Positions 18,822-31,183 of a stretch of DNA of 64,000 nucleotides are shown here, one piece after another; positions within the stretch are counted from its first letter, which is position 1; every line of letters starts with the position of its first letter. The DNA is from Roseateles hydrophilus (GTDB lineage Bacteria; Pseudomonadota; Gammaproteobacteria; Burkholderiales; Burkholderiaceae_C). Made by a program: the position numbers and the translations under genes. The notes below the pieces were generated by a model. That model was given only the letters and a program-made list of their open reading frames with translations, ran no database searches and was not told where the DNA came from. Location: NCBI RefSeq assembly GCF_026712245.1, contig NZ_JAPPUY010000002.1:62001-126000 (forward strand). Direction: 5' to 3'.

Positions 18822-20330
18822 ATGCCGGCGAAAGACGGCGCCAGCCCCCAGCAGGGCTCGCTGTTCGGCGAGATCCTGGACTGGATGCTCGCGCCGCTGC
18901 TGCTGATCTGGCCGATCAGCGTGGCGCTGACCTGGCTGGTGGCGCAGGGCATCGCCAGCCGGCCCTACGACCGCGAGCTGGGCGAGATGGCGCGCAGCCT
19001 GGGTCAGCAGGTGGCGTCGGTGGAGGCACCCAGTCGCGGGCGGGACCGCTACGCGCTGGCCCCGGAGGCCGCAGCGCTGCTGCGCGTGGATGCGTCGGAC
19101 ACGGTCTTCTACCAGGTGCTGGGCTTGCGGGGCGAGTTGCTCAGTGGTGATGCGACCTTGCCCGTGCCCACGCCGGACGGGCCGATTGCGCCCTGGGAGC
19201 TGCATTTCCGCGATGACGAGGTGGGCACGGACGGCGTGCGCGTGGCCTACCTGTGGGTGGCGCCCGAGGGCGAGGTGGTGCCTGGCCGGCTGATGCTGGT
19301 GCAGGTGGCCGAGACGCTGGGCAAGCGTTCGCGGCTGACCAACGAGATCATCAAGGGCGTGATCCTGCCGCAGTTCGTGATCCTGCCGCTGGCGGTGCTG
19401 CTGGTGTGGCTGGCGCTGGCGCGCGGCATCTCGCCGTTGAACGAATTGCAGCGGCGCATCCGCTCGCGAGAGAGCTCCGACCTGTCGCCCATCGACGAGC
19501 AGCGCGTGCCCGACGAGGTGGCGCCGCTGGTGCGCGCCATCAACGACCTGCTGGCGCGGCTGGATTCGTCCATGAGCCGGCAGAAGCACTTCCTGGCCGA
19601 CGCGGCGCACCAGTTGAAGACGCCGCTGGCAGGCCTGCGCACGCAGGCGGAGTTGGTGCAGCGCGAGATCGACGCGGGCCGCTCCAGCCCGGGCGAGCTC
19701 AAGCGCTCGCTGGCGCAGATTGCCAAGGCCAGCGAGCGCGCGGCGCACATGGTCAACCAGCTGCTGGCCATGGCGCGCGCGGAGGATGTGGAGCAGGCGC
19801 TGCGCCGCGAGCCGGTCAACCTGGCCGAGATCGCCATCGACACCGTGCGCGACTTCGTGCCGCGCGCGCTGGAGCGGCGCATCGACCTGGGCTACGACGG
19901 CGTCGTGCCGGACGACAGCCGCCTGTGCGTGCAGGGCCAGCCGGTGCTGATCGGCGAGCTGATCCGCAACCTGGTCGACAACGCGCTGCTGTACACGCCG
20001 GCCGGCGGCGTGGTGACGGTGCGTGTGGTGGAAGACCCCTTCGGCCAGGTCGTCGTGCTGCAGGTGGAGGACACCGGCCCTGGCATCGCGCCGGCCGAGC
20101 GGGAGAAGGTGTTTCAGCCCTTCTATCGGGCGCTGGGCAGCGGCGTGGAGGGCTCCGGGCTGGGGCTGGCCATCGTCAAGGAGATCGTGCAGCAGCATGA
20201 CGCCGAGCTGATGCTGGACGACACCCGCGTGCGCCGGGCGGCGGGCGGCGAGTCGCCCGACGGCCAGGGGCCGGGGGCGCGCTTCACGGTGCGCTTCAAG
20301 GCTCAGGCGCGCGCGCTGGAGGCGCCCTGA
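18822..20330 (+). CDS. sensor histidine kinase, TctE-like
   Basis: A 502-residue inner-membrane kinase. Membrane segments at about residues 24-44 and 182-203 flank a periplasmic domain of the TctE N-terminal type. HAMP-like linker, H-box (FLADAAHQLKTPLAGLRTQ), N-box (ELIRNLVDNALLYTP) and G-boxes (VEDTGPGIAP, GSGLGLAIVKEI) follow. It is immediately downstream of its partner regulator. The target genes are not visible next to it. The gene converges with rodA, leaving a 31-base gap. Confidence 0.9.
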   Translation: MPAKDGASPQQGSLFGEILDWMLAPLLLIWPISVALTWLVAQGIASRPYDRELGEMARSLGQQVASVEAPSRGRDRYALAPEAAALLRVDASDTVFYQVLGLRGELLSGDATLPVPTPDGPIAPWELHFRDDEVGTDGVRVAYLWVAPEGEVVPGRLMLVQVAETLGKRSRLTNEIIKGVILPQFVILPLAVLLVWLALARGISPLNELQRRIRSRESSDLSPIDEQRVPDEVAPLVRAINDLLARLDSSMSRQKHFLADAAHQLKTPLAGLRTQAELVQREIDAGRSSPGELKRSLAQIAKASERAAHMVNQLLAMARAEDVEQALRREPVNLAEIAIDTVRDFVPRALERRIDLGYDGVVPDDSRLCVQGQPVLIGELIRNLVDNALLYTPAGGVVTVRVVEDPFGQVVVLQVEDTGPGIAPAEREKVFQPFYRALGSGVEGSGLGLAIVKEIVQQHDAELMLDDTRVRRAAGGESPDGQGPGARFTVRFKAQARALEAP

Positions 20331-20361
20331 GCTGGTCTGAGCGGCGGGTTGCCGCGCAGTG

Positions 20362-21516
20362 TCAGGTCTTGACGAGCTTCTTGACCCGCGCGATGGACAT
20401 CAGCATGCCCAGCGACAGCCCCAGCGTCACCATGGCCGTGCCGCCGTAGCTGATGAAGGGCAGCGGCACGCCGACGACGGGGAGGATGCCGCTGACCATG
20501 CCCATGTTGACGAACACGTAGGTGAAGAAGGACAGCGTCACCGCGCCGGCCATCAGGCGGCCGAACAGCGTGGGCGCGTCGGACGCGATCATCAGCCCGC
20601 GCAGGATCAGCGCCGTGAAGCCGGCCAGCAGCGCCATCGCACCGAGGAAGCCGAACTCCTCGCCGAAGGCCGCGAAGATGAAGTCGGTGGTGCGCTCGGG
20701 GATGAACTCCAGGTGCGTCTGCGTGCCCTGCATGAAACCCTTGCCCGTCATGCCGCCGGAGCCGATGGCGATCTCGCCCTGGATGATGTGGAAGCCCTTG
20801 CCCAGCGGGTCTTTGGACGGGTCCAGCAGCGTGCAGACGCGGTGCTTCTGGTATTCCTTCAGCAGTACCCATTTCACGTCGGGCTCGCAGATGCGCTCCT
20901 CGCTGAGCACCAGCGTCGTGATGCCGGCGGCGGCCAGCACGAAGGCCGGGGCGATGAGCTTCCACGGCAGGCCGGCAAAGAAGATCACGTACAGGCCGGC
21001 GGCCAGCACGAGGATGCCGGTGCCCAGGTCAGGTTGCTTGGCCACCAGCAGGAAGGGCAGCAGCAGCAGCGCGAACGCGGCCATGAAGTCCGGCCAGCGC
21101 AGGATGCCCTCGCGCTTCTGGAACCACCAGGCCAGCATCAGCGGCGTGGCCAGCTTGAGCAGCTCGGACGGCTGGATCTGCGTGATGCCGATGTTGAGCC
21201 AGCGCGTCGCGCCCTTCTTGGAGATGCCGAACAGCGCCGTCGCGATCAGCAGCGCGATGCCCAGCGTGTAGACGGGCACGGCCAGCGCCATCAGCCGCTG
21301 CGGCGGCACCTGCGCCACGATCAGCATCAGCCCCAGGGCCAGTGCCATGTTGCGGGCGTGGTCGACGAAGCGGGTGCCGTGGTCGTAACCGGCCGAGTAC
21401 ATGCACAGCAGGCCCCAGCCGCACAGCCACAGGATGACCAGCAGCAGCGGGACGTCGAAGCCGCTGAGCCAGGGCTTGAGCCGGCTCAGCAGCGGCGGGC
21501 GTTCGATGACGGTCAT
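20362..21516 (-). CDS. rodA: peptidoglycan glycosyltransferase RodA (SEDS)
   Basis: An inner-membrane SEDS polymerase that makes the glycan strands of lateral wall peptidoglycan together with PBP2. The 384-residue protein has about ten membrane segments and family motifs GYDHGTRFVDHARNM, MLAWWFQKREG, GKQPDLGTGILVL-like text (AKQPDLGTGILVL), GGMTGKGFMQGTQTHLEF-IPERTTDFIFA and PFISYGGTAM. The start overlaps the end of mrdA by 4 bases (ATGA). It is the last gene of the mreB-mreC-mreD-mrdA-rodA series. Confidence 0.96.
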   Translation of the reverse strand: MTVIERPPLLSRLKPWLSGFDVPLLLVILWLCGWGLLCMYSAGYDHGTRFVDHARNMALALGLMLIVAQVPPQRLMALAVPVYTLGIALLIATALFGISKKGATRWLNIGITQIQPSELLKLATPLMLAWWFQKREGILRWPDFMAAFALLLLPFLLVAKQPDLGTGILVLAAGLYVIFFAGLPWKLIAPAFVLAAAGITTLVLSEERICEPDVKWVLLKEYQKHRVCTLLDPSKDPLGKGFHIIQGEIAIGSGGMTGKGFMQGTQTHLEFIPERTTDFIFAAFGEEFGFLGAMALLAGFTALILRGLMIASDAPTLFGRLMAGAVTLSFFTYVFVNMGMVSGILPVVGVPLPFISYGGTAMVTLGLSLGMLMSIARVKKLVKT

Positions 21517-23549
21517 CGCGAGGCTCCCCGGGCGGGTGTGGACGCGGCAGCAGCAGTCGAGGCGGCTGACGCGGCGGATGCGGCGGAGGCGGGCGTGGCC
21601 GGCGCTGACGCGGCCTGACCCGGCAGCGGCACGTCGGCCGCGCGGCGCGGCGTGCCGATGGGGGCGAAGGTCTGGCCCAGCTGGGTCTTGGCGATGTCTT
21701 CCTCGCTGGGGTAGGTGCCGGTCAGCAGGTAGTCGAACACGCGGCGTGCGATGGGCGCGGCCGCAGCCGAGCCCCAGCCGGCGTTCTCGACGATGACGGC
21801 CAGCGCCACGGTGGGCTGCTCCAGCGGCGCGAAGGCGACGTAGAGCGAGTGGTCGCGTTTGCGCTCGTCGGCCTTGATGGCGCTGTAGCGCTCACCGGCG
21901 CGCAGGCCCACGGCCTGGGCCGTGCCGGTCTTGCCGCCGCTCTGGTAGGTCGCGCCCATGAAGACCTGGCGCGATGTGCCTTCCAGCGTCACGCCGTTCA
22001 TCGCGTTGAGGATCACGCCGACATCGGCGGCCTTCAGCGGCAGCGGCTCGCGCGCGTCGCTGGCGATGCGGCGCTGCTCGTGGCGGGCCACATCCTCGAT
22101 CTCGCGCACCAGCCGGGGCTTGAAGCGCTGGCCGCCGCTGGCCACCGTGGCATAGGCATTGGCCAGCTGCAGCATGGTGAAGTTGTTGTAGCCCTGGCCG
22201 ATGCCCAGCGAGATGGTCTCGCCGGCGTACCACTTCTGGTTGAAGCGGCGCCGCTTCCACTCGGTGGACGGCAGCACGCCGGTCACCTCGCCCTGCAGGT
22301 CGATGTCGGTGCGGCTGCCGAGGCCGAACGGCGACAGCTCCTGATGGATCAGGTCCACGCCCATCAGGTTGGCGAGGTCGTAGAAGTAGACGTTGCTGGA
22401 CGACACGATGGCCGCGCGCATGTCCTTCGGGCCCGGTCGGTCGGCCTCGGGGCTGCCGAAGCTGCGGCCGCCGAAGCTGTAAACCAGGTTGTCCTGGATG
22501 ACGACATGCGGCCCGCGCTTGCCGCTGGTCAGTGCAGCCATGGCCATCAGCGGCTTGAAGGTGGAGCCCGGCGGGTAGGTGCCGCGCAGCGCGCGGTTCA
22601 GTAGCGGCTTGTCGATGTCCTCGTTGAGCTCGCGCCAGCTGTCGGCGTCGATGCCGTCGACGAAGAGGTTGGGGTCGAAGGTGGGCTTGGAGACGAAGGC
22701 CAGCACCTCGCCGTTGCGCGGGTCGATGGCCACCAGCGCGCCGCGCCGCTCACCGAACAGCTGCTCGACGAGCGCCTGCAGCTTGATGTCGATGGACAGG
22801 TTCAGCGTGTTGCCGGGCGTGGGCGGGCGGTGGTCCAGCCGGCGCACCGCGCGGCCGCCGGCGCTGGTCTCGACCTGCTCGAAGCCGGTGATGCCGTGCA
22901 GCTCGCGCTCGTAGGCCTGCTCCAGCCCCAGCTTGCCGATGTACTCGGTGCCGCGGTAGTTGGCGAGGTCTTCTTCCTCCCAGTCGTCCATGGCCTTCTT
23001 CTCGGCCTGGTTGATGCGGCCGATGTAGCCGATCAGGTGCGAGCCGATGTCGCCCAGCGGGTAGGAGCGGAACAGCCGCGCCTTGATCTCCACGCCGGGG
23101 AAGCGGAAGCGTTGCGCCGTGAAGCGCGCGACCTCCTCATCGGTCAGCTTGGTGCGGATGGGCAGGGAGTCGGTGTGCTTGGCCTCTTCCAGCAGGCGCT
23201 TGAAGCGGCGCTTGTCGCGCGGCTGGATGTCGATGAACTGACCGAGCTGCTCGATGGTCGCGTCCATGTCGATCACCTTGGCCGGGTTGATCTCCAGCGT
23301 GTAGGCCGAGTAGTTGCTGGCCAGCACGACGCCATGGCGGTCCTTGATGAGGCCGCGGTTGGGCACGATGGGCACGACGGCGATGCGGTTGGACTCGGCC
23401 CGCTCGGCCAGGTTGTCGTGCTGCACGATCTGCAGCCACACCAGCCGCGCCACCAGCAGCCCGAAGCAGAACAGCACGAAGGCGCCCGCCGCCAACACCC
23501 GCACGCGAAAGCGCGCCAACTCCTGGTGCAGGTTCTTCAGGACGACCAC
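21513..23549 (-). CDS. mrdA: penicillin-binding protein 2
   Basis: The transpeptidase of the elongation machinery, paired with RodA. It has 678 residues: a short cytoplasmic tail, one membrane segment (about 17-38), a pedestal domain, and a transpeptidase domain with the STFK nucleophile motif at about residue 329, SSN and KTG in SGGKTGTAQ. The C-terminus ends in a low-complexity Ala/Ser/Pro tail of about 35 residues that is not part of the catalytic fold. It lies 10 bases after mreD and is coupled to rodA. Confidence 0.96.
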   Translation of the reverse strand: MVVLKNLHQELARFRVRVLAAGAFVLFCFGLLVARLVWLQIVQHDNLAERAESNRIAVVPIVPNRGLIKDRHGVVLASNYSAYTLEINPAKVIDMDATIEQLGQFIDIQPRDKRRFKRLLEEAKHTDSLPIRTKLTDEEVARFTAQRFRFPGVEIKARLFRSYPLGDIGSHLIGYIGRINQAEKKAMDDWEEEDLANYRGTEYIGKLGLEQAYERELHGITGFEQVETSAGGRAVRRLDHRPPTPGNTLNLSIDIKLQALVEQLFGERRGALVAIDPRNGEVLAFVSKPTFDPNLFVDGIDADSWRELNEDIDKPLLNRALRGTYPPGSTFKPLMAMAALTSGKRGPHVVIQDNLVYSFGGRSFGSPEADRPGPKDMRAAIVSSSNVYFYDLANLMGVDLIHQELSPFGLGSRTDIDLQGEVTGVLPSTEWKRRRFNQKWYAGETISLGIGQGYNNFTMLQLANAYATVASGGQRFKPRLVREIEDVARHEQRRIASDAREPLPLKAADVGVILNAMNGVTLEGTSRQVFMGATYQSGGKTGTAQAVGLRAGERYSAIKADERKRDHSLYVAFAPLEQPTVALAVIVENAGWGSAAAAPIARRVFDYLLTGTYPSEEDIAKTQLGQTFAPIGTPRRAADVPLPGQAASAPATPASAASAASAASTAAAASTPARGASR

Positions 23550-23558
23550 GGGATGCGC

Positions 23559-24080
23559 TCAGAGAGGGCGGTGCGCGTCGCGGTCCGGCGCGCGGCGTTG
23601 CGGCGCCAGCAGCAGCGCGCTCGCGACCGGCCACAGCGCGGCCTCCAGGAAGGGCGCCAGCAGCACCGGCCAGCCCGGCCACATGCCGCCGACGAGCATG
23701 CGCACCACCAGCGTCAGCACATGCGCGGCCACGAACAGCGGCAGGATCTGCACCGCCTGGCCGACAAGGCTGAACCAGGCCATTCGCCGGTGCAGCGAGA
23801 TTGCGCCGAAGCTCAGCGCGCTGTAGGCCAGCGCGTGCTGGCCCAGTACCGCGCCGTCATGCACGTCGATCAGCAGCCCGAACGCGAACGCCCACAGCAC
23901 GCCCACGCGGCGCGGCTGGTGCACACCCCAGAACGCCAGCACGATGGCCAGCATGTCCGGCATCCAGGCCAGCCGGCCCAGCGGGATCATGTCGATCAGC
24001 AGGGCGACCAGCAGCGAGAAGCCGATGAACCAGGGGTTGGCGGGCAGCAGCAGCTTCTCGGCTGCGCGCGGCATGATCAT
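23559..24080 (-). CDS. mreD: rod shape-determining protein MreD
   Basis: A 173-residue inner-membrane protein with five to six hydrophobic segments, part of the MreBCD complex. Family text includes LLLPANPWFIGFSLLVALLID near the start and WMPDMLAIVLAFWGVHQP. The start overlaps the mreC stop in ATGA; a second in-frame ATG two codons later is possible. Its position between mreC and mrdA is the standard order. Confidence 0.93.
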   Translation of the reverse strand: MIMPRAAEKLLLPANPWFIGFSLLVALLIDMIPLGRLAWMPDMLAIVLAFWGVHQPRRVGVLWAFAFGLLIDVHDGAVLGQHALAYSALSFGAISLHRRMAWFSLVGQAVQILPLFVAAHVLTLVVRMLVGGMWPGWPVLLAPFLEAALWPVASALLLAPQRRAPDRDAHRPL

Positions 24081-25081
24081 GGTGTCGCTCCCGAGGCCTT
24101 GGCGGCGGCCTTTTCGGCGGCCTTTTCGGCGCGTTCGGCCTTCTTGGCGGCCCGCGCCTGGGCCTTGGCCTCAGCGGCCGACGCGGCCTGCGCGGCGGCG
24201 GCGGCCTCGGCTTCCTGCTTGGCGGCCAGGTGGCGGCCCACGGGCAGCAGCACCAGCACGTGGCGCGCGCTGTCGGGCTGCGCAACCGGGGCGAGCTGCA
24301 CCTGCGCGAAGCTGGAGTCGCCGCGCCGCTCCACCGCCGTGACGCGCGCGACTGGCAGGCCTGGCGGGTAGATGCCGTCCAGCCCCGACGTGATCATGGC
24401 GTCACCCACCTTGATGTCCGCGTTGGCGGCCAGAAAGCGCAGCTCCATGCCGCTGCCGTCGGCACGGCCGGCGGCCGCATTGCGCATCTGCGTGCGCGCG
24501 TTCAGCAGCGGGATGGCAGCGTCCTTGTCGGTCAGCAGCGTGACCTCGGCGGATAGCGGGTACACGCGCGTCACCTGGCCCAGCACGCCGGCCTCGTTGA
24601 TGACCGGCGAGCCGGCCAGCACGCCCTGCGTGGCGCCGCGGTCGATGACGACGCGGCGCGAGAACGGGTCCGGCGCCTCGAACAGCACCTCGGCGGCCAG
24701 CGACGGCACCGCCAGCGCGGGTTGCAGCGCGAGCAGCTTGCGCAGGCTGTCGTTCTCGGCCTGCAGCGCGGCCACGCGCGCCAGGCGCTCGGCCTGCTGC
24801 GCCAGCTGGCGCTTGGCCAGGTCCTCGGCAGCCATCGCGCGCTGGGTGCCGCGCAGGTAGTCGCCGGCCTTCTCCCAGGCGTCCACCGGCGTCAGCAGCA
24901 GGCGCTGCACGGGCTGCAGCACCAGCGCCAGCGCGCTGCGGGCCGGGTGCATGAGCTTGAAGCGCGCGTCCGCCACCATCAGCAGCAGCGCCAGCGCCGA
25001 ACACAGCGCGAGCTTGGTAAGCGCCGACGGCCCCTGGCGGAACAGCGGCGGCGGGTTGCGGTCGAGGGTGCCGAGGGGCAT
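24077..25081 (-). CDS. mreC: rod shape-determining protein MreC
   Basis: A bitopic protein linking MreB to the periplasmic wall synthases. It has 334 residues: N-terminal membrane segment at about 24-42, a coiled-coil (AAEDLAKRQLAQQAERLARV), and the beta-rich MreC core with RRVVIDRGATQGVLAGSPVI and LLTDKDAAIPLLNARTQM. The C-terminal 55 residues or so are an Ala/Lys/Glu-rich low-complexity helix beyond the usual core. A 113-base gap with short hairpins but no T-run separates it from mreB, which may tune the higher dose of MreB relative to MreC. Confidence 0.94.
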   Translation of the reverse strand: MPLGTLDRNPPPLFRQGPSALTKLALCSALALLLMVADARFKLMHPARSALALVLQPVQRLLLTPVDAWEKAGDYLRGTQRAMAAEDLAKRQLAQQAERLARVAALQAENDSLRKLLALQPALAVPSLAAEVLFEAPDPFSRRVVIDRGATQGVLAGSPVINEAGVLGQVTRVYPLSAEVTLLTDKDAAIPLLNARTQMRNAAAGRADGSGMELRFLAANADIKVGDAMITSGLDGIYPPGLPVARVTAVERRGDSSFAQVQLAPVAQPDSARHVLVLLPVGRHLAAKQEAEAAAAAQAASAAEAKAQARAAKKAERAEKAAEKAAAKASGATP

Positions 25082-25194
25082 CGCAGAAAGAAGGGGGTGA
25101 TGCGCGCGGCTGTCAGCGGAGAGCCGGGCCGCCCCAAGGCGGCTGACGACCTTCTCGGAGGGTGGGCTCGGTACTCCGAGACCGGGTGCTCACA

Positions 25195-26382
<1,188 letters not shown>

Positions 26383-26449
26383 TCACCCCTGTTTTGAGCC
26401 CGCCGCCACGCGCTTTTCGGCTCAATCCTTACACCTGAAAACGCCCTCC

Positions 26450-26745
26450 ATGAGCCTCACCCACGACGACGTGAGCCGCATTGCCAACCTGGCCCGGTTG
26501 GAGCTGCAGCCGGCCGAATCCGCCAGCCTGCTCGGCAACCTGAACGACTTCTTCAAGATCGTCGGCCAGATGAGCGCCGTCGACACGGCCGGCGTCGAGC
26601 CGCTGTACACGCCGCTGTCGGCCATCCAGCAGGTGCAGCTGCGCCTGCGCGAGGACGCCGTCACCGAGAGCAACCAGCGCGAGCTCAACCAGCGCAGCGC
26701 CCCGGCCGTCGAGGACGGCCTCTTCCTCGTTCCCAAGGTCATCGA

Positions 26746-26749
<4 letters not shown>
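26450..26749 (+). CDS. gatC: Asp/Glu-tRNA amidotransferase subunit C
   Basis: The small 99-residue subunit that stabilises the GatA-GatB complex. It begins [18 protein letters not shown] and ends [20 protein letters not shown], both typical. It starts the gatCAB operon and overlaps gatA by 4 bases (ATGA). Confidence 0.96.
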
Positions 26750-28236
<1,487 letters not shown>

Positions 28237-28238
28237 AC

Positions 28239-29690
28239 ATGCCCACGACGCCCCAACTCATCCGCGGCTACGAAGTCGTCATCGGCCTCGAAAACCACGT
28301 CCAGCTCTCCACGCAGAGCAAGATCTTCAGCGGCAGCTCCACCGCCTTCGGTGCGGCGCCCAACACGCAGGCCTCGCCGGTGGACCTGGCGCTGCCCGGC
28401 ACGCTGCCGGTGCTGAACCGCGCCGCCGTCGAGCGCGCCATCCGCTTCGGCCTGGCGGTGGGCGCCAAGGTGGCGCCGCTGTCCATCTTCGCGCGCAAGA
28501 ACTACTTCTACCCCGACCTGCCCAAGGGCTACCAGATCTCCCAGTTCGAGATCCCGGTGGTGCAGGGCGGCAAGGTGGAGTTCTTCGTCGGCGACAAGAA
28601 GCATGTGGTCAACCTGACCCGCGCCCACCTGGAGGAAGACGCGGGCAAGAGCCTGCACGAGGACTACCACGGCCAGTCTGGCATCGACCTGAACCGTGCC
28701 GGCACGCCGCTGCTGGAGATCGTGTCCGAGCCCGACATGCGCTCGGCGCAGGAGGCGGCCGAGTACGCCAAGACGCTGCACGCGTTGGTGATGTGGCTGG
28801 GCATCTGCGACGGCAACATGCAGGAAGGCAGCTTCCGCTGCGACGTGAACGTGTCGGTGCGCAAGCCCGGCGAGCCCTTCGGCACGCGCCGCGAGATCAA
28901 GAACCTCAACAGCTTCCGCTTCCTGGTGGACGCGGTGAACTACGAGGTCAACTGGCAGATCGACGAGATCGAGGACGGCCGCAAGATCCAGCAGGCCACG
29001 GTGCTCTACAACCCGGACACCGGCGAGACCCGCGCGATGCGCAGCAAGGAAGACTCGGCCGACTACCGCTACTTCCCCGACCCCGACCTGCCGCCGCTGG
29101 TGATCGCGCCGGAATGGGTGGAGCGTGTGAAGGGCGAGATGCCCGAGCTGCCGGCCGTGATGGCCGCGCGCTTCATCGAGGTCGACGGCCTGCCCGAGTA
29201 CGACGCGACGATGATGACGCAGAGCCTGGCGACGGCCCGCTACTACGAAGCCGCCAAGGCCGCGGGTGCGACGCCGAAGCTGGTGGCGAACTGGGTGATG
29301 GGCGAGATCAGCAAGCGCTTGAATGCGAGCGGTGGCGAGATCGCTGCGGCACCGGTCGGCCCCGAGCTGCTGGCCAAGCTGATCACGCGCATCTCGGACG
29401 GCACGATCTCCAACAACGCTGCCAAGCAGGTGTTCGAGTCGCTGTGGACGGGTGAAGCCACGGACGTGGACGCCGTCATCGAGGCCAAGGGTCTGAAGCA
29501 GGTCAGCGACACCGGCGCCATCGAGGCCATCCTCGACGAGGTGTTGGCCGCGAACCAGAAGTCCGTCGACGAGTACCGCTCGGGCAAGGACAAGGCCTTC
29601 AACGCGCTGGTCGGCCAGGCCATGAAGGCCACCAAGGGCAAGGCCAATCCGGCGCTGGTCAACGAACTGCTGAAGAAGAAGCTCGGGTGA
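28239..29690 (+). CDS. gatB: Asp/Glu-tRNA amidotransferase subunit B
   Basis: The kinase and tRNA-binding subunit of the transamidosome; 483 residues. It starts [21 protein letters not shown], has the cradle-domain motifs [23 protein letters not shown] and [18 protein letters not shown], and a C-terminal YqeY-like tail ending [12 protein letters not shown]. The start at 28239 is 2 bases after the gatA stop. This set implies that the organism uses indirect aminoacylation for Asn and/or Gln. Confidence 0.97.
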   Translation: MPTTPQLIRGYEVVIGLENHVQLSTQSKIFSGSSTAFGAAPNTQASPVDLALPGTLPVLNRAAVERAIRFGLAVGAKVAPLSIFARKNYFYPDLPKGYQISQFEIPVVQGGKVEFFVGDKKHVVNLTRAHLEEDAGKSLHEDYHGQSGIDLNRAGTPLLEIVSEPDMRSAQEAAEYAKTLHALVMWLGICDGNMQEGSFRCDVNVSVRKPGEPFGTRREIKNLNSFRFLVDAVNYEVNWQIDEIEDGRKIQQATVLYNPDTGETRAMRSKEDSADYRYFPDPDLPPLVIAPEWVERVKGEMPELPAVMAARFIEVDGLPEYDATMMTQSLATARYYEAAKAAGATPKLVANWVMGEISKRLNASGGEIAAAPVGPELLAKLITRISDGTISNNAAKQVFESLWTGEATDVDAVIEAKGLKQVSDTGAIEAILDEVLAANQKSVDEYRSGKDKAFNALVGQAMKATKGKANPALVNELLKKKLG

Positions 29691-29697
29691 TGGCAAG

Positions 29698-29718
29698 CCC
29701 GGCGCCGCGTGCGCCGGG
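29698..29718. terminator. GC hairpin between gatB and the convergent DUF4124 gene
   Basis: CCCGGCGC-CGCGT-GCGCCGGG forms an eight-base stem in the 34-base gap between two convergent genes. There is no T-run on either side, so any terminator activity would be weak or Rho-assisted. Confidence 0.4.
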
Positions 29719-29724
29719 AGGGCC

Positions 29725-30414
29725 TCAGCGTTGGGGTGCGGAGGACGTGGTCGGCGGCGCCAGCTTGGGCGCCTCGCCCAGCGGCGGCAGGGAGCCGGGC
29801 GCCGCGCCGGCCCACAGCTTCTTCAAGCGCGCCAGTTCGGCGTCGTAGCGTGCGTTGATGCGCACGATCTCGGCCTTCTGGTTCTCGATGAGCTGCTGCT
29901 GGGCCTCGACGGCGGCGTCGTTGGCGTCCAGCGACTGCTTGAGCTTGCCCGGCAGCGGCCGACCCTTGTAGAACTCGGCTTCGTCCAGCAGCGGCTTGCG
30001 CTCGGTGCCGAGGTCTTTGATGCGGCGCTCGGAGATGCGCATGGCCTTGTTGGCATCGTCCAGCGCGGCGTTGCGGGCGCGCTGGTGCGCGGCTTCGTTG
30101 GGGTAGCGCTGCACCAGCGTGCGGTCGCGGCGGATGGCGTCCTGCTGGGCGATGCGCTCGGCAGCGGCGCGGCGGTCGGCGGCCTCCTTGGCGGCGCGCT
30201 CTTCCGGGCTGAGGAAGGGCGGCAGCGTCGTGCGCTGCGAGCCGTCGGCGTTCAGCACGCGCTGTTCGCGCGCGGTGCATTCGGCGATGGGGCGGTCGCT
30301 CGTCAGCCGCCGGCCATCCGCCGTCGTGCAGGTGTAGATGCCCTTGCCCGGCGCACCGTCCTGGGCCCAGGCGGTGGCGGTGAGCAGCAGACTGGTGACG
30401 AGCAGCAGGCGCAT
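29725..30414 (-). CDS. DUF4124-containing secreted protein
   Basis: A 229-residue protein with a signal peptide (RLLLVTSLLLTATAWAQ) and an N-terminal DUF4124 region (GIYTCTTADGRRLTSDRPI) with two nearby cysteines (YTC...AEC). The rest is highly charged and predicted to be helical or coiled-coil (about residues 65-200), ending in a Pro/Ala tail. It is likely periplasmic. The function is unknown. Its start shares a base with the pyrE stop (TGATG), so it is probably expressed from the pyrE transcript. Confidence 0.78.
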   Translation of the reverse strand: MRLLLVTSLLLTATAWAQDGAPGKGIYTCTTADGRRLTSDRPIAECTAREQRVLNADGSQRTTLPPFLSPEERAAKEAADRRAAAERIAQQDAIRRDRTLVQRYPNEAAHQRARNAALDDANKAMRISERRIKDLGTERKPLLDEAEFYKGRPLPGKLKQSLDANDAAVEAQQQLIENQKAEIVRINARYDAELARLKKLWAGAAPGSLPPLGEAPKLAPPTTSSAPQR

Positions 30415-31079
30415 CAGACCCCGTAACGCTCTCGGTAGGCCAGCACGGCCGGCCGATGCGCGGCCAGCTCGGGCGCGCCGTCCAGGTAGGCCAGCAGGTC
30501 GGCCAGGCCGGCGATGGCGACAACGGGCAGCCCGTAGCGTTCCTGCACCTGCTGCACGGCCGATTGCGCGCTGTCCACGCCGCCCTCGGCCGCTTTCTCC
30601 TGGCGGTCCAGCGCGATGGACACACCGCAGGGCGTCGCGCCGGCGGCCTCGATCATCTGGATGGACTCGCGCACCGAGGTGCCGGCGGAGATGACGTCGT
30701 CGATGATGAGCACGCGGCCCTTGACCGGCGCGCCGACGAGCGTGCCGCCTTCGCCGTGGTCCTTGGCTTCCTTGCGGTTGTAGGCAAAGGGCACGTTGCG
30801 GCCGCGGCGGGCCAGCTCCATGGACACGGCGGCGGCCAGCGTGATGCCCTTGTAGGCCGGGCCGAAGATCATGTCGAAGGCAAGACCTGACGCGATCAGG
30901 CGCTCCGCGTAGAAGCCGGCCAGCTGGCCCAGCTTGGCGCCGTCATCGAACAGGCCGGCGTTGAAGAAGTAGGGGCTGAGCCGCCCGGCCTTGGTCTTGA
31001 ACTCGCCGAAGCGCAACACGCCTGCCTCGACGGCAAAGGCAACAAAGGACTGGGCGAGTGGGTCGGCAACGGGATACAT
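30414..31079 (-). CDS. pyrE: orotate phosphoribosyltransferase
   Basis: It joins orotate to PRPP to form OMP in de novo pyrimidine synthesis. The 221-residue protein has the family motifs GEFKTKAGRLSPYFFNAGLF, FGPAYKGITLA and the PRPP-binding VLIIDDVISAGTSVRES. It is separated from the TonB-receptor gene by a strong terminator and leads a two-gene unit with the DUF4124 gene. Confidence 0.96.
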   Translation of the reverse strand: MYPVADPLAQSFVAFAVEAGVLRFGEFKTKAGRLSPYFFNAGLFDDGAKLGQLAGFYAERLIASGLAFDMIFGPAYKGITLAAAVSMELARRGRNVPFAYNRKEAKDHGEGGTLVGAPVKGRVLIIDDVISAGTSVRESIQMIEAAGATPCGVSIALDRQEKAAEGGVDSAQSAVQQVQERYGLPVVAIAGLADLLAYLDGAPELAAHRPAVLAYRERYGV

Positions 31080-31100
31080 GTTGCAAAGATTCTAGGGGCC

Positions 31101-31140
31101 AAAAAAAACGGCCCGACCCCTAGGAAGGGTCGGGCCGTCG
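31101..31140 (-). terminator. strong Rho-independent terminator after the TonB-dependent receptor
   Basis: On the minus strand a perfect stem ACGGCCCGACCC/GGGTCGGGCCGT with a short loop is followed by eight T. It ends the receptor transcript upstream of pyrE on the same strand. Confidence 0.93.
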
Positions 31141-31183
31141 GGTGGTTTTCACCAAGGGGCCCGGGGCCCCTGCGGTCGTTGCC

